Assembly (NCBI RefSeq): GCF_020382885.2 | Contig: NC_058501.1 | Location: forward strand, 16,258,501-16,322,500 | DNA: 64,000 nt | Source of the DNA: Scatophagus argus | Lineage: Eukaryota; Chordata; Actinopteri; Scatophagidae | Direction: 5' to 3' | Part shown: piece by piece, positions 12,502 through 30,859 of the stretch | How positions within the stretch are numbered: the first letter of the stretch is position 1 | How the letters are laid out: every line of letters starts with the position of its first letter | Notes under the pieces: generated by a model | What the model was told of the DNA's origin: nothing | Databases searched by the model: none | What the model saw: the letters and a program-made list of their open reading frames with translations, nothing else | Position numbers and translations under genes: made by a program

Positions 12502-14981
12502 GCATTTTATAGCCACAGCATCAACATCCTGTTCTCTTTGGTTTGTAAGTCCATCAAACCTCAGGCTGAATCCTGGAAACAGTCAGATTCTGTTTTGTTT
12601 GATTCTTTCAAATTGTACTTTACTTCAGATGTTCTTTTTTAAAATCAGTTACAGATTATGTTTTGCATGCAGGACTAGAACATTGTTAAAGCAAAGTATA
12701 AAAGATTAATCGGTAAAGGCTGATCTGTTTTTAAATATTGAAGTTCTGAAGTATTTAATAGGAGAAAAATAGAGACAACACCACTATAATATCAGAAAAT
12801 TCAGTATGAGTGAAAAATTGGCATTGAAATAAAATAATGTTTGGTGAAACAGAAGTAAGGCAATAGGCTGTACTTAGTTTAGTGTTTGAGATTGACATAC
12901 TGAATCTTGCTCATCCAGAATAACTAACATTTTTCTTTCTTTCCCTCCTGTTACTGTCTTATGTGCAATTTTTCTTCATATAACCCCCCCCCCCTGTTTT
13001 TATGCAATATTCATAAAAGTTCTCTTTGTTCAGCTGATCTAGGGACTGGCTCCTAATAGCAGGTTGTGAACCTTCATTTACACTGTAGTGTTACGGTGTC
13101 AATGGGGAGAGGACAGGCTCCTGTTAAAAAAAAAAAGTGCTATTATGATATTATATTTTTTAGAAAAGCTGCTAGATTGTTGCATTTTCTTGATCTCAAT
13201 GAAGGTAAACTTTTAACTTTTTTCAAAGTGGGGTTTTTTAATTTTAAAACATGGTTATTTGGCTGAAACTTGACCTGTTTTATTGGTTCGGTGAGTTAGT
13301 CTTGTGTCATTTTTACCTTAAAATCACTCTACATGGGTAATGTTACGTACACTGCCCGTGTTACAACATATCTAAAGTTTATGCTAGTTAACACTATACA
13401 TTTTGCTGCTGTTAAGTTACGCATTTTTGTATTAGTATAACTTTTTACCTGTACTCAAAATACATTGTAAAAACACTTCTACCTTAAATTTGATTATTCA
13501 GATGATTGCTCAGTGAGACTTTGTTAGTTTCTCAGTGGAATACTTATTTAATACAGTACAAGTCCTACAAAATAAAGAAACACTCATGAGCTTTGCAGAC
13601 ACAAACTGTGGCAGTTAATAGGGGAATGTTTGGATGGTGTTATTATTGAAAGAAGTGTTTCTTTAGAAAGTAGCAAGTTGTGGAGGGTTCAAAATGTGAA
13701 GATTAAGAGATTTGCATGCTCGGTCTTTGGATTTGATGTCTTCTTGATTCCTTTTCAGTCCCAACTCTAAAGCTAGACAACATCTAGGCTAGTTGATTGT
13801 AGCTGTATGTTTACCAATCAAACTGAGCAGAATCTTAAAGAGAGACGTGAAAGCCAAGACAGATCATAGGATTAAGTCTTATTGGGGAAATGTATCCATG
13901 AAAGTGATGAAGAAAGTACACGGGAAGTTGGCCAACGTCTGAGCAAGTGTAAACTAGAGATATCCAAAGTAATATTCTGTAAGTCGGTAGTTGCCTCTAG
14001 CAAACTGTGGTTTAAAGGTGGAACTTTTAATCTGTGCAAAGTGAAATGGTTTTTGTTCCTATTGTAATTGCCTTGACTTTCTATGATTGTCTAGCGGCTT
14101 AAAGATTAAAGATATCGCCCACACGGGTTGTAGTAAATCATTTCACACAGTGAATATTATTACTTAGCAGTATGGCATCATTAATAACGGTGACAGAAAA
14201 ATGATAGCGCTAGTGCTTATTCATGCTTGTATATAGTGCCTTAAATGTGTGTGTTTGTGTGTGTATATGACTTTTGTTTGACTATTTTTATGATGATATT
14301 TCACTTTGGTGGAACAGGATGACTTTGTTGAGGCAGTGAACCTCCAATACATTCAGGGTATTCAAACTGAACATGAAATGAGACTTCTTACACGACGCAG
14401 TGAAAATTCTGAATAGCATATTATTATCACGAATATTGATTCATCTAGTCTTTAATCTCTGACTCAAACTGAAATAAGTTTGGGGCAAGTGAAAATGCAA
14501 CACATTAAAAAACTAATTATTTAGCCAGAGTGCATTAATGGAAAATGTGTGAAAATTAGTGTAGAAATTGATTGACACAGAAGAATAATATAGTATATGT
14601 GCAACACAAAAATAAGTTTGAGGTATGAAACACCCTCTAAGAAAGTCATGGAAAATTTATAAAGGAATGAATGTGTGCACGCTGTTGTACATGCAAGAAG
14701 ATCGCTAAATGAATGATATCAAGTTTACCGCTTGATTGCAGAAACTTGTCGTAAGTCAAACACTCTTCTTCCAAAGTAGAATATTGTTTTACCATTGCAC
14801 ACCCATTTTACAGTCACTTGGTTCTGTATAAAATGACGCAATGTAAACAGACCGCAAGTGTGTTCTCTGAATTGCATCGACATGAGATCCTGTTGATTGC
14901 AGAAGATATTATTATAATGATGAATACTGCTGAAGACTTTCTTTACCTTAAACACTGAATATTGTCTTGTTGTGAAATAAA
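12502..14981 (+). other. Likely 3' UTR and downstream region of the BAIAP2-like gene
   Basis: AT-rich sequence with no supported exon. The last AATAAA in this stretch (14976-14981) is a plausible cleavage signal, which would give a 3' UTR of about 2.5 kb. An earlier AATAAA lies near 13571. A palindrome, TTCTGACTTC-C-GAAGTCAGAA, lies upstream in intron 14 near 11861. Confidence 0.4.
14976..14981 (+). terminator. Candidate polyadenylation signal (AATAAA)
   Basis: A canonical hexamer before the convergent ndufa3 gene and the last good candidate on the + strand in this interval. Confidence 0.4.
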
Positions 14982-15775
14982 AGTTCTTAAAAGGAAATCT
15001 TTGTCCACTGTTCCACTGTATGAACATTGTTTAGAACATACTAAGCTTTTGTATGTATTTCAAAATACTCCATATATATATATATGTGTGTGTATCCAAA
15101 GTGTGTGTGTGTGGAAAGAGTGGATGAAGTGGACATGAACAGAGCATGTATTTCTCTGTTCATGTGTTAAAATGTCTTTGAAGTGGCTCCACATACTGTT
15201 CCTACCATTCTTACTCATTCAAGCAGGCTAATGCTTGCATGAAACAAGGAATTCATTTTTGACCAGTATTAACCTGATTTCAGCTTTGTCAGGTTATAAG
15301 CCTTTTCTGAAGGATCAGAGTTATGTCGAAGCTTAGTTTCAAAACTCTCTTGATCTCCTCTGGAAAATCAAACAGGAATCTTAAAACTGGGTTATTATTT
15401 TCCTCACAGGAAAATCTGATTTGTTTCACATGTTAACATTCAGTCTAACAGGCGTATGAACAAAATTAAAACTTAAGTTTTTCGCTCTGTGTTCAAATCT
15501 AAACAGCTTCAGTGGAGCAAATTAAAGTTACAGTATTCAAAGTCCAAATCTAAAAACACTGTTGGACAGGTGGACGGTCTTAAACCTTGTTCTATTCAGG
15601 CAGTTAGGCTGATTTAATACTACAATATAGAAAAACACGTATTCAGTCCAAATGTATTAAACAACATTACACAAATGTAGAATTAAATAGACAATTTTTA
15701 ATAGACAAGTGGAGGAGATACGCAGACATGTATGACCAGAGGAACAGCACAAGTGTTGATTGTGAGACTGTGAAG

Positions 15776-17021
15776 TTATAGGTTTTTGAACCACTCCAAG
15801 TTGTTTCCTTTTGGTTCACGCGGATGGGCGGGGACATCAGGCATATTTCCATCATCCCGCACAGGGACTGCATTGGGACAGTAAGGAAAATAAGCTTTAA
15901 CATTTGATTATGCAGGCATTGAAGTGAATGGCTGAAGTAGTCAGAACTTTCAAAGAAAATCCAATACAACGTGCTGTAAAACACTGAGCAACAGTGTTTA
16001 CCTGGGTAGTTGTATGGCACAGCTGAATTCATCATTGCTGAATACTTTGTGATGGGGCTGACGAATGGAATAATAGAACCTGAGGAAAGAGAGGTTTAAT
16101 TAACTTTAAATGCAATATATTAAACACGCTTGTGTCCATATTGGTCCGTTGAAATCAATTTAGTGGCTCCTTTGCTCTGCATAAGTTCGCAGCAGACCCC
16201 TGACATACCCTGCTGCTGACAGAAATTACTGAGAGGCAGCATTTGGTCATTGAGGGGCCTTACCCTCGAAACTTTCTATACACCTCAAAAGCACCTCAAA
16301 ATATTAACTTCTGAGGTGCTTTTGATCTTCTTTTTTTAACAACCTTATCATATTCACCTCTATATTATTACATAATAATGTGCTATCAGGTGGGTTTGAT
16401 GTCACGCTGTGGCTTTTGGTTATAACTGACTCAAAGCTTATGGAGAGGAGAACACTGGTAACCACATTATCTTGAAATGAGAATTTTAACGAGTGGGGAA
16501 ACAACAATGGTCATTTTAAAGGGCCAGTTAAGGGCCCTTTAGTAAAGGGCCATTAAATTAAATTAAACTGAGGCAGTATAAATATGTCTGTTCAATCCGA
16601 TTGCACGGGAATATCTAGTAGTGTACACGTTGAACAATGTAAAGCTCTCCTGGTATCATTCACAAAGCTAAGCGTATACGACTGGATATTTACCTAACAG
16701 TCCAAAAGCACAGGAGACCACGATAACGGGCTCCTTATTCCACGCATTCTTCAAGAACGCTGCGACTCCTGAAAAACACAGGGAAGGTTAAACTCCTTCA
16801 AAACTGACAGTCAACCTATGGTTAGCTAATGTTAGCCACCGTTAGCAACACATCCAAGGTCATGTTTTTCGTTTTACTTACAATGGACATCATTGTCTGA
16901 AAACTAACTCTAAAAATATTTAGCGTAATTTCGAACATTTAAAGGACATATTAATGTTATCTGGAGTTTATTTGACCAGGTACGTGCACAAGAGATAACT
17001 AAATACTCACATACCCGCCAT
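15776..17021 (-). CDS. ndufa3: NADH dehydrogenase 1 alpha subcomplex subunit 3 (4 exons, 83 aa)
   Basis: Exons on the - strand: 17015-17021, 16694-16768, 16002-16079, 15776-15867, summing to 252 nt in phase. The protein starts [17 protein letters not shown] and ends [13 protein letters not shown], with [20 protein letters not shown] in the middle. This is almost residue for residue the vertebrate NDUFA3 pattern, and the length matches the roughly 84 aa human protein. It is an accessory subunit of mitochondrial complex I in the inner membrane, with a single hydrophobic segment at about residues 17-35 ([18 protein letters not shown]). Exon 1 codes only two codons and one base, so the gene is easily missed by ORF scanning. 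The start ATG lies in an AAAATGGCGG context, which matches the YY1 core. The gene runs tail-to-tail with the BAIAP2-like gene and head-to-head with tfpt. Confidence 0.96.
16287..16324. repeat. Inverted repeat with 12-bp arms in ndufa3 intron 2
   Basis: AAAAGCACCTCA is followed about 13 bases later by its exact reverse complement TGAGGTGCTTTT. It could form a hairpin or be the end of a small non-autonomous DNA element. No target-site duplication was identified. Confidence 0.6.
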
Positions 17022-17361
17022 TTTGTCTTGTGTAGTTTCAACTGAGTGGGTGATCACGGGAAATGTAGTAACTGTGTACTACGTGTAATTTCTGCGCCCG
17101 TCGCACAAAAACATTTTAGTCACCAAGTATGAGAGAGGAATTGAGCCTCCGTCGTTTTATGTTTGATTTCAGACAAGTATATGTATAATTAGGACATCGA
17201 ATAATGTTTATCGACGCTCTTAGATAACCTGACTGTAATAGACACGTAGTCTGTAGAGCAGACTGACCATATCAGACAGTTTGAAGTGGAGCTCTCAAAC
17301 CGCAGGGCACAGCTGCTACGAGCGGACCGCAAAGCGTTTTGGACCATAACCACCCATAAAT
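17015..17361. promoter_or_regulatory. Probable bidirectional promoter of ndufa3 (-) and tfpt (+)
   Basis: About 260 bases separate the ndufa3 start codon from the presumed tfpt leader exon, which ends at an AAAT/GTAAGT donor after 17361. The ndufa3 start is embedded in a YY1-type AAAATGGCGG motif (minus strand, 17015-17024), which is common in genes of oxidative phosphorylation. No TATA box is evident. Transcription starts are inferred, not seen. Confidence 0.5.
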
Positions 17362-18005
17362 GTAAGTGCTGGGTCGACTGATAGCACGTTTCTTAGTATC
17401 TAACAATTATTTTGAATAGGACTCTAATTTACTCGTTAAAACATTTCTGTTTCGTCGTCATCATTGTCAGTTATGAATTTAAGCGCGTTGTGTACTGGAT
17501 ACAGACATGTACACATTTATATACCGCACATAACCACCCACTTTATGTAAATAGTAACGTGTGATAGAACACAAATTATTCAGCATTAATTTCAGCAGTC
17601 TTTGACTTGAATGTCATGTGTAGTGTGTGTCACTGTTGGTTTTAAGATATATTCATATACAGGTTTATTTTTCATCTGCTTGAATTTACATAAAAGTGCT
17701 GTGCTGTGCTGATTTTCTTTTAGAGCATTGAAGACCCAGAGTCATATTTCTATGTGTGTGTGTGTGTGTACATGCTCCATAAAGCTGATTCTGATATTGA
17801 TTCTTTTAAAATTGTCCCAAGTTGCCATGGTCTGGAGTAATGGCAAAAGTATTAAGTTATTTCACAAATAAATTCCTTAAAATAATCACCAATTTGTTAT
17901 ACTTTTTCAGTTTAATGACAGAGGCCTTGTGATTTTGACCTACACTATCTGTGCATAAATTATTACATAAAAGGTTTTTACAAAGTCACAGAATCTGTCT
18001 TCCAG

Positions 18006-20283
18006 ATGATGGAGGATTTCTCTGGTTTGGCTTTGCCTCCTCTGTTTGGAGGACACATTTTGGAGGCAGAGCTGGAGCCTGGTGGTGTGGAGCTGGGACC
18101 AGGAGAGGTAACGTTAATGACCATAGTCATGATGATGGTAATGTTGATGTCAGTAAGTGGGGAACACCTGGCCAGTCCTCCCTGTGCCACAAGGCCATGA
18201 CTCAGGGATTCAAGGATTCAAGGAGCTTTATTGTCATTTCACACATGTAGAAACATGAGGTGGAACAAAATTAGTTTCCCCGGTCCCGATATAAGCCCAA
18301 TTACCTAACAAAATACCTAATGCAAATAAATATAAACAGCGCTATATAAATATAAAAAAAGCAATCAGAATAAAAGATATAAACATCAGAATAAAGCTAT
18401 TTAAACAGTACTGCAGTATTGTGCAAATGACAGAGTAGTGCAAATGACAGTAGTGCAATGAAATGACAGGCATTGTACATAGCTGTTACTCATAATACTG
18501 AGTCACCAATGTAACCAGCTTTAACACCACCTCTTGGCCCTGTTTTAGTCCTGTCTTTAAAAATATAGGCTACAGTCACACCTTTCAGCCAGAATCTCAC
18601 TTAAATGTATGTATGATAATAATGTTTTCTAGTTGTGAAAGATATTTCTAATTCTGCTAGAGACGATACTTTCAAATTATTTGATATAGCTTAGTGGAGC
18701 AAAGATCTGCTGAGTTTGATTGGTTTTCTATGTATGTAATGACACATACAGGTATTTCAGATCAAAGTAGGTACACAATGACGCCATTATCATGCAGTTT
18801 ACACTTATAATGTGTTTTTTCATTGTACATTAAGCAAATAGATTTATATGTTCCATTTGAAACATGCCGACAGCCATACACAAAACAGAAAGAGGGGTTG
18901 TTTTCTCCAGGTGGAGCTGGGCCCAGGGGGGAATGAGCTGCTGGAGAGTACAGCACAGGAGGATGAGGAGAGAAGAGCCCTTGATAAGAGGAAATATCTG
19001 GCTTTGAGCAGAAGATGTAAAGAAATTGAACAGGTGTGTGCAAGCTTGCGTATGCATGCATACATGTGTGTTCCTACCTGTGTGGCTTGTAAAATGTGAA
19101 AAAAAATATGATTATAGGTTAGATTTAGGTTTATTGGCTTTTAGTTCCTGATTTCTCACATCATGTCTAGGTATGTACTTATCTTTTCATTCCAAACCAA
19201 AAAGAATTTCTGATATATTTCCATCCAGATCTGCTGATATTATTCTAGGAACTTCAGAGGCTTTAACAAGAGTGATGGTATATAATCAGTTCCTCCCTCC
19301 ACATCCTATAATCACTTCCAAATGCGTTTTTTTAGGTTAATCAGAAGATTCTTGGTCGCCTTCACCAAGTACAAAGAATTACACGGCGCTTAAAGAAAGA
19401 GAGGAGGTACAGTAGCTCCTTTTTCTTTACATTTTCTGAGATGTTCCCCACTCGATGGCCCATCTGAAGAGTGTGTTACTCTTACAGGTTTCTCATGAAG
19501 ACTTTAGATGCACATGGGGATGACTATAGAAATGCCCAGCTCACTATTGTTCTAGAGGTGAGAATTAAATGGAGGGTGACCTAATATACACATACACACA
19601 GTTAATCTGAAGCTTCAGGTCCTCTGAGGAGCCCAGGGCAATTGGTCAGTATGTACTTTTAACGGTTCTTGTTTCAGGATGAGCCTGGAGTCCATTTAGA
19701 TCATACTGCAGGAGTAGAGGATGACCCGCTCAACGGCGTGTCTGGTTCCACTTCATCTGCAGCTTTGCATCGCTCTGCTGTACCAAAGAAGAGGAGACAT
19801 CGAATTCCGAGGCAGGAAAAGGATAAAGATCAACAGGTATGTGAAGAACTCTGCTGCTGTCCATTCAAGTATATTAAATATAGTCATCAGTTTCTAACAA
19901 CCCATGTTAATCTGTGTGTGAAGCTGTGCAAGCATCAGTGTGTGGTTTTAAATGCGGAACCACTGTTTACATATTGACTGTTTACTGTATTATTTGTATT
20001 ATTACTTATTACGTACGTCATACATATATTACTTATATTTTCCTTGCTTTGTTACACTAATCCCTTATTGCACAGCTTTTGGTTTCTTGATTACTGTAAC
20101 TACTCTGATTGCCTTTAAATTGACCTCTGGGGACAAATAAAGTGTTTTTGAATTATATTGAATTGACACTGTGCAATAATTGGTTTCCCAATTATTTTTT
20201 ACCCCCAGACTGAACCAGACATGTCAATGTTGGCAGAGACACAGTTTGGAGAAATTCCCAGTCCAACCTCTCTGTCTCACTGA
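18006..20283 (+). CDS. tfpt: TCF3 fusion partner homologue, INO80 complex subunit F (6 coding exons, 199 aa)
   Basis: Coding exons: 18006-18107, 18911-19033, 19336-19406, 19488-19557, 19678-19836, 20209-20283, summing to 600 nt in phase. A leader exon probably ends at 17361. Landmarks are LALPPLFGGHILEAELE near the start, then RKYLALSRRCKEIEQVN, LHQVQRITRRLKKERRFLMK and DDYRNAQLTIVLEDE, which are the conserved core of TFPT. A basic stretch, PKKRRHRIPR, follows and may be a nuclear localisation signal. The central helix is a predicted coiled coil. TFPT is a metazoan-specific subunit of the INO80 chromatin remodeller. The protein is shorter than human TFPT (about 253 aa) and ends at TSLSH without the longer acidic C-terminal region. 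Intron 1 and intron 5 carry LINE-tail relics. Confidence 0.95.
18200..18480 (-). mobile_element. Truncated LINE 3' tail (minus orientation) in tfpt intron 1
   Basis: It begins with a doubled GGATTCAAGGATTCAAGG followed by AGCTTTATTGTCATTTCAC. Read on the minus strand this is AATGACAATAAAGCT plus short TTGAATCC repeats, a typical tail of fish non-LTR retrotransposons. The rest is A-rich and decayed. No reverse transcriptase frame was found. Confidence 0.6.
19985..20165 (+). mobile_element. Truncated LINE 3' tail in tfpt intron 5
   Basis: It contains GGGGACAAATAAAGTG followed by the decayed tandem TTGAATTATATTGAATTG. This combination is frequent at the 3' ends of fish LINE copies. It is 5'-truncated and has no coding part. 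Confidence 0.6.
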
Positions 20284-20903
20284 TCATTGCACTGTTCTGG
20301 AAATGATGAAGAAGAAGCACGAAGCATCCAGTTTCTTTCACTGTTCAGTAGATATACTGCTTCTGTTCAGCCGGGTTTTGCACTGTTTGTCTTTTCACTT
20401 GAACATAGTGAACGGAGAGAATGAGGAAGTGAAGCTGAAATGTTATTCACCTGGTACATAATGTATATACACCTGTTTTGTATATATTTTTGTTTCATAA
20501 TATTTTGTAACAAGAGTTGATAACATAACAAAACATAATTGTGGCAAACTGTGTGCACTGTCATGGCCAACTTTGTTTGGTAAATACATGGCAACCCAGA
20601 TATAATTATTGTGGGGGAGGAAACGAGACTTATTAATTGCGCTGACTATATATTCCTGGATGCTATCAGTGATTTCATGGTTTATGATTTTATATCAGCA
20701 AGCAGAGTCATGATTAGTATTAAAGTATCATAGACTGCAATTTATGACAATTTTTTTTTGTTATTTTAAAGTTTTAAAGCTTGTGTATTTACATTTTAAA
20801 AAGTTAAGATCACATCACATTTTAACTTTAACAACTGATACAATGTGTGGCTTTTTCTGTTTCTATACACAAGTTATAAACGTTGTTTAAGTTTTGAGGT
20901 AGA

Positions 20904-20909
20904 AATAAA
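20904..20909 (+). terminator. Candidate tfpt polyadenylation signal (AATAAA)
   Basis: The hexamer lies about 620 bases after the tfpt stop and is followed by a GT-rich element (AGTGTGTGTGTC), as expected downstream of a cleavage site. Confidence 0.6.
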
Positions 20910-20914
20910 AAGTG

Positions 20915-22070
20915 TGTGTGTCATTCATTTCTTTAATTTGACAAAAAAAACAAAAAAAATCTTCAACAGAGGATGGAGTTTCATAAGTTCTCATTGACGT
21001 ACTTTTCTTGAGGTTTCTTGTCACCACGAATAAATGAATGTGAAACTACATATACTTTAGTAAACATATGTGACATTATCCATACAGCGAGTTTAAGGGT
21101 AATAAAGTTAAACGAAAGAAATATTAAGAATGTCTGACTTCGGATGCAGTTTTGGTTTTGTATCGTTCCAGCGGATGTGTCTCGGTGACGGGCATGACTT
21201 CGGTCCAATCAGATCTCGTAGATTAGATTTAGGGCGGGTCCCAAACGCGGAGGTAGGATTTTAGCTACCGTCCATCTTCAGCTACACTACAGTGAGCCAG
21301 CTTGTCGAAAAGAAAACACAATTTGGAAGTAAAGAAGACTTTCTGGAATTAGTTTTGGCTCTATTTGAAAAAAGACAAACGAAAGCCAATACCCTAGGTA
21401 AATGTCGTAAACAAGTATAAATTTAGATCGTCGGGTTGACCCAATTTCCCTTTTTCCTTAATTTGGCTAGCTGGCTAGCTAAGCTGCCAGCTAGCATTTT
21501 ATGCATTAGCTAGTCAGACATTTAGCTACATTAGCTTGCAGGTTAACGATTAGAACGATTCTGATATATTGTGCCTTTCACAACGCAAAAACACCATATA
21601 AAAGCTTTACTGGGCCCCATAATAATGATGCATGAATATGACATATATCCATCAACATGCTCTGTGGTGCTTGTTTTGAAGCGGGCTAGTTAGTAACCGA
21701 ACGAGGTGGACGAGCTAAGAAACTGGCTAGTATTAACGTTAGCTCAGTAATGTTAGCAGGCTAGGTGGCTAATTTTAGCTGACAACCGTGTCAGTCATAT
21801 TGTTAATAGCAAGATCAGCTACGTTTACGAAAATGCAACGACCGACAAACGGTCACATAAAAGTACTTGTATGTAATGTCTTTAAATTCAGAAGATATGA
21901 TGTTATTCGTGCAGCTAACGTTAACTGGCTATCTGTTTGGAGTTAACGTCAGTTCCCCTCGCAACAATCCGATGTGCTGATTCCTGAACGATACATTGAT
22001 ACACGTTTTGTTTTCTGTATATAGCTAACTTTGTGACAGACGGAATGTGGACATTGTCGTAGTCAGAGCC
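20915..22070 (+). promoter_or_regulatory. cnot3 promoter region and 5' leader exons
   Basis: A leader exon probably starts near 21285 and ends at 21397 (CCCTAG/GTAAAT). A second leader part runs 22025-22070, after a TATATAG acceptor, directly into the start codon. The intervening intron contains several GCTAGC/GCTAGT-type words and no ORF of note. Confidence 0.5.
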
Positions 22071-28749
<6,679 letters not shown>

Positions 28750-30423
28750 TGTACAGAGGGACGCGAAAGGACAGAGAGAGACAAAACGTGCTGCTGTTGA
28801 CATTCCGAGACTGAACTTCAAACTGTGGATAGAGATTGTGATGTGTAGTAGAAACCCTCTCCTAAAATGGAGACTGGTGTCTGTATAGGTTGCATCTCAG
28901 CGTGAAGCCCTTGCTCCTCATGCAGCGTGTTGCTTTTGACAAAAATGCCCCATGGGCCTGATCAAACGCATCATGCTGCACGAGCTGGGAGGGCCCTCAT
29001 TAGAGATCTGCGTTTGTGCCTGTCTTTGTGCACACTCAGTATGTGGCATTAGGAAAGCCTACCCCATGCATGTTTCTCATGTTTTGTTTTCTTTTTCCGT
29101 TTCAACAAGATTCTCTGTACCAACTACCCAACATGAGCCTGGAAGCCTTTGACTTGACACAAAACAAACATCGGATTTGATTGTGGAGTAAACTGCCCTT
29201 CTTGTATTTACTGTAATTTGGTGGTTTAGACTGGGGAGGTACAGTGGACATTTAGTCATGGTGTGTAGGACTGGCTTCTTTTAAGACCTTTTGATGCCTG
29301 TTGAATATGGTCACTATTAGAGATAGTGAGCGTTTATCAATAGTTTTATTGATATTGTCTTGGTCAATTAAAACGCTGATTGAGTGACCACAGGGCCTCT
29401 CCCTGTGACAGGGAAAGAGTCCTTATTGGACATGGATTAAATTGCTATGCAATTGAACTGGTCTCTGACTCCCTCTCTTTACAAATAAAATGTTTTTAAG
29501 TTAACCTGTCAAAGAAAATGCATTATTATGGCACATTCATGTTTGTGACAAATTAATAAACTTGTAAAAATAAATCTCCAAAATAGGGTTTGAGACATTA
29601 ATCTATTTGATGTTTGATTCTTATGCCACAGAGGAATTCTCATCATCCTCAGCGTGAAAGGCCACGCTGAGCATAGTGAATGTATCTGTGCCCGAATCAC
29701 CTCTTAAATTACACTCAAAATACACGGATAGTGTAAGATAATGAATCTGAGTTTGGTTTGAGTCAACCCCCCATCCACCTTTTAGTTAAAGTTTTGTTCT
29801 GTTCCGTTGATGTTAGTTCCTTCTCATCCTAAAATCCACTGTGTCCAATTTACCACCTGATATTTGGAGTGGAAACCCTATACAGTGAATGTGCACTGAT
29901 AAACTGTTTACATGTAGAGTGAAGACACAGAAATCCTAAATTTCATTTAATTCATGGGACGAGCAAGAAATGTCTCATCTGCTGTGGTTGTTCATGTGTT
30001 ACACTGAAGAACAATAAGATTTAATCTGGTTCCGAATACGGTGGGACAGATCTCAATTTTTCCTGGTGGTTTGAATGGGGAGTGTAACACAATCGGATCT
30101 TTCCATTTAAACCACCATGAAACCTGACCTGTACTGTATTTGAAATTTTCTGTTTTGTGTGATTAGTTTTCAGGCTTTTTTGGGGAGGGGAAGGAGAGGC
30201 TAAAGGATGTGAGGTGGGGGGAGAAAACAGCAAAGCTATGAGAGATTTGCCTTTTATAGATTCTATTTTTTGGGCTTTTAAAGTTTTCAGAAAGGGAAGG
30301 TCAGTTACGAAATTGCTAAAATGTGAATTTCGAGACGTATTTACAATTTTTTTTTCTCTTCACAATTCTGCATGGGAGATGTCATAAAATGGGGTTATAA
30401 CAGGATTGTAAAATTTCAATAAA
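28750..30423 (+). other. cnot3 3' UTR
   Basis: There is no exon of another gene in this interval. It ends at an AATAAA (30418-30423). Several short open frames are rejected because they have no codon bias and no splice context. Confidence 0.55.
30418..30423 (+). terminator. cnot3 polyadenylation signal (AATAAA)
   Basis: The last canonical hexamer before the convergent prpf31 gene. Confidence 0.6.
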
Positions 30424-30696
30424 TACTTTTAAGAAATTACAAGTCAGTGTAAGGTCCTGTCATTCCTACATGGGAATATGAATTCACTTATTTTCCACTA
30501 ATAGATGCATGAATGTTTTGATTTTTATAAAAACATTAAAATTTAAAAAGGTGGCAAAGTATCAACTCTGAGTGAACACTTGATATACATTTGTAGATTA
30601 CTAAGGACATCACTTAAATGCCTATAACACTTGGGTCGTAACAACACATTTTCCTTCTCTAAGGAAAACCGGACATTTTGTGACATCTTCACATAT

Positions 30697-30702
30697 TTTA
30701 TT
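30697..30702 (-). terminator. prpf31 polyadenylation signal (AATAAA on the minus strand)
   Basis: TTTATT on the + strand, about 160 bases past the prpf31 stop. With the cnot3 signal at 30418 it leaves only about 270 bases between the two converging transcripts. Confidence 0.6.
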
Positions 30703-30726
30703 AAAATGGCAAAAATCATAAAATTT

Positions 30727-30765
30727 AGAAAAAAAAAAACAAAAAACAAAAAAAAAAAAACAAAG
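30727..30765. repeat. A-rich tract
   Basis: Runs of A broken by single C bases, in the prpf31 3' UTR. It generates Phe-rich shadow frames on the minus strand. Confidence 0.8.
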
Positions 30766-30859
30766 GACAAAGCACAACGCAAGACAAATGTAAAAATATA
30801 ATACCACTGCAGTGTTGAGTGCAATTGTCCATGTGCGGGATGGTGATGTGTGAGTGTGT

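Noticed and set aside
13066-13266. 66-residue frame in the BAIAP2-like 3' region
   Set aside because: Crosses an A run and has no domain, splice or neighbour support.
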